A stretch of 64,000 nt of DNA, taken from Haematobia irritans (taxonomy: Eukaryota > Arthropoda > Insecta > Diptera > Muscidae). The stretch covers positions 39,138,671 to 39,202,670 of the forward strand of contig NC_134399.1 of the NCBI RefSeq assembly GCF_050003625.1. The letters are read 5' to 3'. A program made the translations under genes and the position numbers. Positions 56,625 through 64,000 of this stretch are shown here, piece after piece. The notes below the pieces were generated by a model, which worked only from the letters and a program-made list of their open reading frames with translations, made no database searches and was not told the DNA's origin. Position 1 is the stretch's first letter, and every line of letters starts with the position of its first letter.

Positions 56625-56710
56625 GACGGCAGAAGTTCGCCGGAAGTTGCAAAAAATTTATTGTTAGCCACTGGCGACAAAAATAGGTCGGTTTTATTCT
56701 CTCATTATAT
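56625..56710. repeat. hAT-type MITE remnant
   Basis: AGTTCGCCGGAAGTTGCAAA, then GCGACAAAAATAGGTCGG and TTTTATTCTCT, resembling the right end of 17045-17390. Left end missing. Confidence 0.4.
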
Positions 56711-56749
56711 TGTATATAAGCCACCAAAAGCAAAAGCAAGCACAAAAAA

Positions 56750-57295
56750 AAGCTTCCAAAAAGTAGTTTAGATCCGCAATTTGTGATCAGGAAGTAATGC
56801 AAACTTGGATCATCTCCGATGAATTTTACATGGGCTTGTCATAGGACGGACTCCATTTTTTAATCTATTGCATTGTTTTAGAAGTTGTGCCTTGGAAGTT
56901 CATTTGGATGAAGGCTAGGTTAGGTTAGGTGGCAGCCCGAAGTATCAGGCTCACTTAGACTATGCAGTCCATTGTGATATTACAGTGGTGAACTTCTCTC
57001 TTATCACTGAGTGCTGCCCGATTTCATGTTAAGCTCAGTGACAAGGGACCTCCTTTTTATAGCCGAGTCCGAACGGCGTTCCACATTGCAGTGAAACCAC
57101 TTAGAGAAGCTTTGAAACACTCAGAAATGTCACCGGCATTACTGAGGTGGTATAATCCACAGCTGAAAACTTTTTGGTGTTCGGTCGAAGCAGGAATCGA
57201 AACCACGACCTTGTGTATGTTGGCACCATAAAAGAACGCTATAGCACACTCAGCCACAAACGCCATTGAACACGATGGATAAAAACGTCTATTCA
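56750..57295 (-). mobile_element. SINE2-type repeat, interrupted by SINE1 copy 3
   Basis: Reverse strand: head with TGGCTGAGTGTGCTATAGCG at 57245-57275 (A-box-like), cut near 57219 by SINE1; a body with GCATTACTTCCTGATCAC at 56770-56810 matches 5945-5965. Pieces between them (56831-56915) resemble 27985-28040. Confidence 0.5.
56916..57218 (-). mobile_element. tRNA-headed SINE with LINE-like tail (SINE1 copy 3), 5'-truncated
   Basis: Matches copies 1 and 2 from the TTAGG tail up to just beyond the B box, here GGTTTCGATTCC, but stops before the A box, so about 45 bp of the head are missing. It would not be transcribed by pol III from its own promoter. No clear target duplication. Confidence 0.82.
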
Positions 57296-57316
57296 AATGT
57301 TTGTGATACGAACCTA

Positions 57317-57956
57317 CACTAAAAAAAATATTAACGTGATATTAATGATTACGCAGTCTAAATTGTAGGATATGCAATTGACAAAATATGGAGGACAAAT
57401 TTCTTTAAAATAATGAAATTTTAATTAAAATAAAGTTTATAATCTTTGCTTCAAATAAATTTTTTCATTTAATTTAGGACAAAAATTTTGTAAATTTGCG
57501 TTCCTCCGTTAAGGTGGCATGAACTGACACAAATTTTCCTTAAAGTAAAGAAACACATTTTTGATTTAGAAAAATTGTCCTTAAATGAACTGAAATATTG
57601 AAACTTTAGATTTAATATAAAAACGCTTAAAAAACATAGGCTAATACTTATTATGAGGATTTAGAATCTTTGGTTTAAAGTTTTTTTTTTTTGGAATAAA
57701 GAAACCATGTTTTAGTTTGAAGTATCCATTATAATTTGGAATTTTAAAGTGGCATTTGTTTGTCCGTGAATGGCTTAATCAATATACGTCGAAAAGAGAA
57801 TGAAAATTTGATAAATCCGTATCCTATTTTTAATTTTATTGATCCTAGATTTAAAGCCAGATATGTCGCTAAAAATGAAAAATGTCAAAATCCTTAAGGA
57901 AAAAAAAAATGCCAAAATCCTTAAGGGAAGGTCAAAAGGTAAACTTTTTCTGAGTG
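57317..57956 (-). mobile_element. MITE4, complete copy
   Basis: 640 bp, ends CACTAAAAAAAATATT and TTTTTCTGAGTG, with TA at 57315-57316 and 57957-57958. Matches 21672-22228 and 39585-40150 in reverse. No coding sequence. Confidence 0.72.
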
Positions 57957-58104
57957 TAATATGACATCACGGCATGACATTATAACTACTTCCGGAGAAG
58001 TTATTTAATATTATGAATGAAAATATAAAGGACGCTGGTTCAAATCTCACCAGCTACAAGCCTATGTTTTGACCTCTCTACCTTCTTCTTTCCATTGTAC
58101 CCTT

Positions 58105-58330
58105 CTTTTATTCCAGGACCTCTGTGTCTCTAACGAATTGTCTCATTTGTTTCCAGTCCCTGATCTCAAGCTGGGGCAGGTCCCTATTCACCGATATGGT
58201 TAACTCTTTGTCTTGTAAAGGCAGCGCAGTGACAAAGGTAGTGTTACAAGATCTCATTATCCTCAAAACATGCCCTATAAGGAGCATCACCTGATGCTCC
58301 TATTCGGCCCAGATGTGCTCTCGATTATTA
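58105..58330 (-). pseudogene. LINE ORF2 extreme C-terminus relic
   Basis: Reverse strand, two frames: HYLCHCAAFTRQRV near 58205-58245 resembles the HLLCECPAFCVKRK cluster of the LINE at 8738, and after a frameshift a tail WKQMRQFVRDTEVLE ends at a stop near 58108, the position where that LINE has LLIFLEQSGWFNKEK. The similarity is one of pattern, so a different lineage. Confidence 0.5.
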
Positions 58331-58873
58331 TCTGCGCGGCCTTTCTGACTGTCGTTCTACCCTCGTTGTGGAGTTCTCCAGTCTTTTTATACCCTTCACC
58401 ATAGCATGGGGGGTATATTAACTTTGTCATTCCGTTTGTAACACATCGAAATATTGCTCCAAGACCCCATAAAGTATATATATTCTGGGTCGTGGTGAAA
58501 TTCTGAGTCGATCTGAGCATGTCCGTCCGTCTGTTGAAATCACGCTAACTTCCGAACGAAACAAGCTATCGACTTGAAACTTGGCACAAGTAGTTGTTAT
58601 TGATGTAGATCGGATGGTATTGCAAATGGGCCATATCGGTCCACTTTTTCGTATAGCCCCCATATAAACGGACCCCCAAATTCATCCGATCCGGCTGAAA
58701 TTTGGTACATGGTGTCAGCATACGATTTCTAACAACCATGCAAAAATTGGCCCACATCGGTTCATAATTATAAATAGCCCCCATATAAACTGATCCCCCG
58801 ATTTGGCTTGCGGAGCCTCTAAGAGAAGCAAATTTCATCCGATCCGGCTGACATTTGGTACATGGTGTTAGTA

Positions 58874-59807
58874 AAGGGTGATTCTTTTGAGGTTAGGATT
58901 TTCATGCATTAGTATTTGACAGATCACGTGGGATTTCAGACATGGTGTCAAAGAGAAAGATGCTCAGTATGCTTTGACATTTCATCATGAATAGACTTAC
59001 TAACGAGCCACAACGTCGAATTTTCAGTGAATGGGCCCTAGAAAAGTTGGCAGAAAATCCGCTTTTTTATCGACAAATTTTGTTCAGCGATGAGGCTCAT
59101 TTCTGGTTGAATGGCTACGTAAATAAGCAAAATTGCCGCATTTGGAGTGAAGAGCAACCAGAAGCCGTTCAAGAACTGCCCATGCATCCCGAAAAATGCA
59201 CTGTTTGGTGTGGTTTGTACGCTGGTGGAATCATTGGACCGTATTTTTTCAAAGATGCTGTTGGACGCAACGTTACGGTGAATGGCGATCGCTATCGTTC
59301 GATGCTAACAAACTTTTTGTTGCCAAAAATGGAAGAACTGAACTTGGTTGACATGTGGTTTCAACAAGATGGCGCTACATGCCACACAGCTCGCGATTCT
59401 ATGGCCATTTTGAGGGAAAACTTCGGAGAACAATTCATCTCAAGAAATGGACCGGTAAGTTGGCCACCAAGATCATGCGATTTGACGCCTTTAGACTATT
59501 TTTTGTGGGGCTACGTCAAGTCTAAAGTCTACAGAAATAAGCCAGCAACTATTCCAGCTTTGGAAGACAACATTTCCGAAGAAATTCGGGCTATTCCGGC
59601 CGAAATGCTCGAAAAAGTTGCCCAAAATTGGACTTTCCGAATGGGCCACCTAAGACGCAGCCGCGGTCAACATTTAAATGAAATTATCTTCAAAAAGTAA
59701 ATGTCATGGACCAATCTAACGTTTCAAATAAAGAACCGATGAGATTTTGCAAATTTTATGCGTTTTTTTTTTAAAAAAAGTTATCAAGCTCTTAACAAAT
59801 CACCCTT
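58874..59807 (+). mobile_element. mariner-like element, internally deleted (copy 2)
   Basis: 934 bp, termini AAGGGTGATT and AATCACCCTT, TA at 58872-58873 and 59808-59809. Excision gives GTGTTAGTATATGGTCTC, exactly the DINE-III repeat consensus, which proves the boundaries. One base longer than copy 1 because of a different deletion junction. Confidence 0.93.
58987..59700 (+). CDS. mariner-family transposase lacking the DNA-binding domain
   Basis: 237 residues from a start that also opens full-length relatives as I remember them (MNRLTNE), jumping after residue 7 to PQRRIF, so the paired helix-turn-helix region and linker are absent by an in-frame deletion of roughly 120 residues. The catalytic region is complete: FSDEAHF, WFQQDGATCHTA, CDLTPLDYFLWG. 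The three acidic residues are present. From the residues ENPLFY onward it matches copy 1 without visible difference. AATAAA follows the stop. It might make a stable protein, but DNA binding should be lost; interference with full-length transposase is possible but untested. Confidence 0.88.
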   Translation: MNRLTNEPQRRIFSEWALEKLAENPLFYRQILFSDEAHFWLNGYVNKQNCRIWSEEQPEAVQELPMHPEKCTVWCGLYAGGIIGPYFFKDAVGRNVTVNGDRYRSMLTNFLLPKMEELNLVDMWFQQDGATCHTARDSMAILRENFGEQFISRNGPVSWPPRSCDLTPLDYFLWGYVKSKVYRNKPATIPALEDNISEEIRAIPAEMLEKVAQNWTFRMGHLRRSRGQHLNEIIFKK

Positions 59808-60827
59808 TATATGGTCTCTAACAACCATGCAAAAATTGGTCCACATCGGTCCATAATTATATATAGCCCCCATATAAACCGATCACCAGATTTGACCTCC
59901 GGAGCCTCTTGGAAGACCAAAATTCATCTGATTCAGTTGAAATTTGGTACGTGGTGTTAGTATATGGTCTCAAATACCCATGCAAAAATTGGTCGAAATC
60001 GGTCCATAATTATATATAGCCCCCATATAAACCGATCCCCAGATTTGACCTCCGGAGCCTCTTGGAAGAGCAAACTTCATCCGATTCGGTTGAAATTTGG
60101 TACGTGATGTAAGTATATGGTATCCAACAACCATGCCAAAAGTGGTCCATATCAGTCCATAATTATATATAGCCCCCATATAAACCGATCCCCAGATTTG
60201 ACCTCCGGTTCCTTTTGGAGAAGCAAAATTCATCCGATCTGGTTGAAATTTGGTACGTGTTGGTAGTATATGATATTTGACAACCATGCCAAAAGTGGTC
60301 CATAATCATATATAGCCCCCATATAAACAGATCCCGAGATTTGGTTTAGGAGCCTCTTGGAGGAGCAAATTTCATCCGAGTCAGTTGAAATTTGGTACAT
60401 TGTGCTAGTATATGGCCGTTAACAACCGTGCCTAACTAGGTCCATATCGGTCCTCAGATAAATCGATCCCCAATCACACAAAAATTGGTCCATATCAAGT
60501 GCATAATTCTATATAGCCCCCATATAAGCGACCCCCGTATTTCAATTCTGGCTCTCTACGTACCGTGCAAAAAGTCCATATCGATTCGTAATTATTTGTA
60601 GACTTAGGTTAGGTTAGGTTAGGTTAAAGTGGCAGCCCGATTAAGATTCAGGCTCACTTAGACTATTCAGTCCATTGTGATACCACATTAACTAAAAGTA
60701 CCTATTACATATGGGCACTTCTAGTTTTAACCGCTGAACCTTCTTGATTATTTTTCTTTGTTGAACCAACCAGATTGTTCCAAAAACATTAGCAGACTGC
60801 TTAAGTTAACGTTTTCCAGATCCGCCA

Positions 60828-61715
60828 CACCGAAAGAATTTTCTTCGTAAAAAGAACGAAAAATTTCGTTAAAAGTACGAAATTTGTCATTGTTTTACAA
60901 CCAAAGAAACTTTTCATTAAAAGTACGCAATATTTCGTACTTTTTACGAAGAAAAGTTCTTCCAAAATTTTCGTAGTTTGTAAGAAAAAAATTCGTACTT
61001 TTTATGAAAAATCTTCGTACTTTTTATGAAACAATTTCGTTCTTTTTATGAAAATGTTTCGTACTTTTTATGAAAAATTTTCGTAGTTTTTATGAAAAAT
61101 GTTCGTACTTTTTATGAAAAACTTTCGTACTTTTTTCTGAAAAATGTTCGAAATTTTAGAAAAAAAATTTATAGTCGAAAGTGCATTTGGTTGTAGTTGC
61201 AAGTGTGAAAAATGACATCACTACTTTACATCTTAAGTTTTTGAATAATTTTTAGTTTTATTGCTTCACTTTTATTCATAGCACGCTATCACCCAAATGA
61301 GAAGTAGCATAGACTTGCATAAAAAATAGAATAAAGGAATACACTCAAGCACACTATAAAAGACAATTTAATGCAGCGAACGGAAATTTTACAACTTCAA
61401 TGAAAATTCTTCGTTATTTCAAAGAAAATGTTTCGTACTTTTTATGAAGAAATTTTAACGCAGAATGTGTCGTAAAATATTCGTAAAAACTTCTTCACAA
61501 AATTCATGAAATGTGAAGAAAGTTTCGTTAAAAGTACGAACTTTTTACGAAGAAAAGTTAATGTAGAATGTTTCGTAGAAGTTTCGTATGTTCGTAAAAT
61601 GTTCTTCGTAAAATTTACGAAAATGAATGAAAATTTCGTTATTTTAATGAAGAATTCAGGAAGAATAGTTAATGAAGAATTCTTCGTAAAATTAACGAAG
61701 AGAATTCTTTCGGTG
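60828..61715. mobile_element. Unclassified MITE (CACCGAAAGAATT ends) with internal minisatellite
   Basis: 888 bp. Inverted ends CACCGAAAGAATT with similarity to about 22 bp, apparent 2-bp duplication CA (60826-60827, 61716-61717). Excision restores GATCCGCCAGTAATCTGAAG, identical to 8817-8798 of the intact LINE. The interior (60980-61140) has a repeat of about 20 bp, TTCGTACTTTTTATGAAAAA. No coding sequence. Confidence 0.85.
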
Positions 61716-63683
61716 CAGTAATCTGAAGCTATATGCTCCTAAAAGTTGCTTGCGCTTTACACAAAATGCAGGACACTCACACAAGAGGTGTTTAATTGAT
61801 TCTTTTTCCTCCGCATCATGACAGCTCATACAATAGTCATTATACTTCGCGCCAATAGTTTTTGCAAAATCTCCTATCAGGCAGCGACCCGTTATAGCAG
61901 ATATCAGGAGTGATATCTGACGTCTCGAGAGCATTAGCATATCTAGTGTGCGGTTTAAGTTGAAATGGGGCCATATTTGCTTGGTGTCGTTACAACCCTT
62001 GCAATTCTCCCATCGAACATTTGCCATCATAACAGCCTTCTCACGCAGCATGAGCTTGCAGGTAGCTAGGGGCATACCAACAAATTCTAGTTCCCCTGGA
62101 ATATGTAAGGTAGTCCCTAGCCTTGCCAACTCATCGGCTTCGCAGTTCCCCGGTATGTTCCTATGGCCAGGCACCCATATTAGGTGAATATTGTACTGCT
62201 CAGCCATCTCATTGAGAGATTTGCGGCAATCGATGGCCGTTTTCGAGTTGAGGAACACAGAGTCCAAGGATTTTATTGCAGGTTGACTGTCTGAGTATAT
62301 ATTAATGCCCACATTTTTTGGAACATTACTTCTCAGCCAATTCGCCACCTCTCTTATTGCTAATATTTCAGCCTGAAAAACACTACAGTGATTAGGTAAT
62401 CTTTTCGCTATTTGAAGTTCCAAATCATTAGAATATACTCCGAAACCCACTTGTCCATCCAATTTGGAGCCATCAGTGTAGAAATCTATATATTCTTTAT
62501 TCCCCGGGGTCTGTGTGCACCACGCCTCACTGTTGGGGATTATAGTCTCAAACTTTTTGTCGAAAAGTGGACTCGCCAAAGTGTAATCCACTACGTTAGG
62601 CACATCTGACATTGTATTGAGGACAGAACTGTGACCGTAACCTTTTTCCGACCACAGCGATAGTTCGCGCAACCGCACAGCCGTTGTTGCAGCTGACTGT
62701 TTGGCCAAAATGTCTAAAGGCAATAGATGCAGCATGACATTAAGGGAATTTGTTCCTGTCTTGCTGAATGCGCCTGAAATACACAAACACGCCATACGCT
62801 GAACTTTATCTAAACCAGTCGGTTTCTGAAGTGCCGGCCACCAGACTACAACACCATATAGCATTATAGGTCTAACCACTGCCGTGTATAGCCAATGCAC
62901 AATTTTTGGTTTTAGTCCCCACTTTTTTCCTATTGCCTTTTTGCACGAGTACAAAGCTACAGTTGCCTTCCTCGCCCTTTCTTCAATATTAAGCTTAAAG
63001 TTCAGCTTCCTGTCCAAAATAACGCCAAGGTATTTTGCACAATCACCAAAGGGAATTTCAATACCCCCTAAGGAAATAGGCCTAACCGTGGGAGTTTTGC
63101 GATCTTTGCAGTACATGACTAATTCTGTCTTTGCGGGATTTACCCCAAGACCGTTGTCTTTCGCCCATTTTTCAGTCATCCGGAGGGCCCTCTGAATAAT
63201 ATCTCTGATTGTGGATGGGAATTTTCCCCTGACTGCCAGAGCTACATCATCTGCGTATGCCACCACTTTTATCCTTTCTTTTTCTAGAGTAACCAGAAGG
63301 CTATTTATAGCAACATTCCAAAGAAGAGGTGATAGAACTCCTCCTTGGGGAGTGCCTCTGTTCACATACTTTTGTATGTTTGCTTGTCCTAGTGTGGCTG
63401 AAATACGTCTCTTCATTAGCAGTTCATCTAACAGCCTGAGTATACATGGATCAACATTCAGAGTTGTCAGTCCATTTAATATCGAGCTCGGATGGACATT
63501 ATTGAACGCCCCTTCGATGTCTAGAAACGCCACGATTGTGTATTCTTTGACAGATAGTGAGCTTTCAATAAAGCTGACTAGTTCATGTAGTGCGGTCTCA
63601 GTAGACCTGCCCTTCGAGTATGCATGCTGTCGTTTCGAGAACAAACTTGAATCGATGGTAGTTCTAAGATAAATATCTATCAT
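61716..63683 (-). pseudogene. LINE ORF2 protein, copy 2, truncated at both ends
   Basis: The frame covers reverse transcriptase from IDIYLRT onward and RNase H: YADD, TPQGGVLSPLL, TDGSK, QAEI, SDSQ, EADELA are all present. It lacks the endonuclease and the first part of the reverse transcriptase. Its C-terminus is cut by the MITE: after AYSFRLL the frame runs into the MITE end (residues HRKNSLR) and stops. It differs from copy 1 by scattered substitutions and one extra codon (KTAIDC against KTIDC), showing separate insertions. Confidence 0.9.
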
Positions 63684-63910
63684 CTAAGATAAACATCTAT
63701 CATAGACTTAACTATACATAATTTTTTTGTCTAATATATACCACGTATGGACTAACTCACAATTTAGAAAACGATGTTAAGAAGTTTTAAGATACAACAA
63801 CCCAAGTAATTCGATTGTGAATGACAGTCTTTCGTAGAAGTTTCTACGCAATCCATGGTGGAGGGTACATAAGATTCGGCCTGGCCGAACTTACGGCCGT
63901 ATATACTTGT

Positions 63911-64000
63911 TCTTGCTTGGATCACCCCATAGTAATTTCTTTTATTGACTTTGCGTTCTCTAAATTCACTTGCCGTTAGGTTTCCTCTTATTCCACCAGA
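63911..64000. other. No feature recognised
   Basis: Ninety bases after the DINE terminus with no match that I see in the window. Confidence 0.3.

Larger units (their letters stand above)
60607..63702 (-). mobile_element. Non-LTR retrotransposon (LINE with RNase H), 5'-truncated, copy 2
   Basis: Same family as 8596-11760. The 3' tail of TTAGG units begins at 60607. The insertion is flanked by TAGACTTA at 60599-60606 and 63703-63710. The intact target is visible at 27757-27766 (GTAGACTTAC). The 5' end stops within the reverse transcriptase and carries a local 19-bp duplication (CTAAGATAAAYATCTATCAT). A MITE splits it at 60828-61715. Without it the LINE is about 2.2 kb. Confidence 0.92.
58387..63910 (+). 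mobile_element. DINE-like element, family III, carrying a mariner and a LINE
   Basis: Hairpin TATACCCTTCACC..GGGGGGTATA at 58387, CCGTCCGTCTGTTG, central repeats interrupted by a mariner (58874-59807) and by a LINE (60607-63702), then the terminus GGCCTGGCCGAACTTACGG..ACTTGTT to 63910. Removing both insertions leaves one continuous element like 46082-48133, without the minisatellite. Confidence 0.82.

Noticed and set aside
58987..59700. Active autonomous mariner
   Set aside because: The N-terminal DNA-binding region is deleted in this copy and in copy 1.
1..64000. LTR retrotransposon or viral insertion
   Set aside because: I saw no long direct repeats with gag-pol order, no protease/integrase motifs, and no envelope-like frames; the reverse transcriptases are all of the non-LTR type.

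Overview
The window looks like intergenic or heterochromatic DNA from a dipteran, most likely a calyptrate (muscoid) fly. It is AT-rich, has no bacterial gene organisation, and I found no convincing host exon. Almost every recognisable segment is a transposable element or a relic of one: DINE/Helentron-like elements with (GTCY)n microsatellites, Tc1/mariner, hAT and piggyBac-type elements, non-LTR retrotransposons (LINEs) and tRNA-derived SINEs. The fly assignment is inferred from repeat types. The species cannot be read from the sequence.

The backbone is four related families of DINE-like elements, named I to IV here. They have a TATACCC...GGGTATA hairpin at one end, an ACTTGTTT-type terminus at the other (CAAGTATATAC...GTAAGTTCGGCC in II and III), a (GTCY)n microsatellite near the hairpin, and central tandem repeats with a period of about 153 bp. 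Family I lies at 1-1230, 6520-13606 and a tandem array at 35149-39152. Family II lies at 1908-5456, 8504-13361, 43810-44528 and 45154-46030. Family III lies at 16734-18338, 20468-21668, 23235-27952, 24305-26455, 28445-30018, 40441-41860, 46082-48133 and 58387-63910. Family IV lies at 1496-1808, 22595-22830 and 49317-51092.

Other elements sit inside these, and several nests can be ordered by target-site duplications. In 6520-13606 a DINE-I holds a MITE (6536-7440) and a DINE-II (8504-13361), and the DINE-II holds a LINE (8596-11760). In 16580-19168 a TA-flanked MITE holds a DINE-III, which itself holds a hAT-type MITE (17045-17390), and also a SINE (18749-19099). In 58387-63910 a DINE-III holds a mariner (58874-59807) and a LINE (60607-63702), and the LINE is split by a MITE (60828-61715).

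The only long coding regions are transposon genes: a 1000-residue LINE open frame (8738-11740, reverse transcriptase plus RNase H, truncated in the endonuclease), a second disrupted copy of it (61716-63683), and two near-identical mariner transposase frames lacking the N-terminal DNA-binding domain (4479-5132 and 58987-59700). LINE relics of several other lineages lie at 28325-28445, 48134-49316, 51093-51620, 52215-54030, 55420-56113 and 58105-58330. Degraded mariners lie at 15905-16215 and 42885-43150.

Two observations stand out. A TIR-bounded, TA-inserting element of about 900 bp (three copies) carries two divergent tRNA-like modules with pol III-type A and B boxes. A tRNA-headed SINE of 351 bp shares its 3' tail and its (TTAGG)n-type terminal repeat with the local LINE family, the classic signature of a SINE mobilised by a LINE partner.
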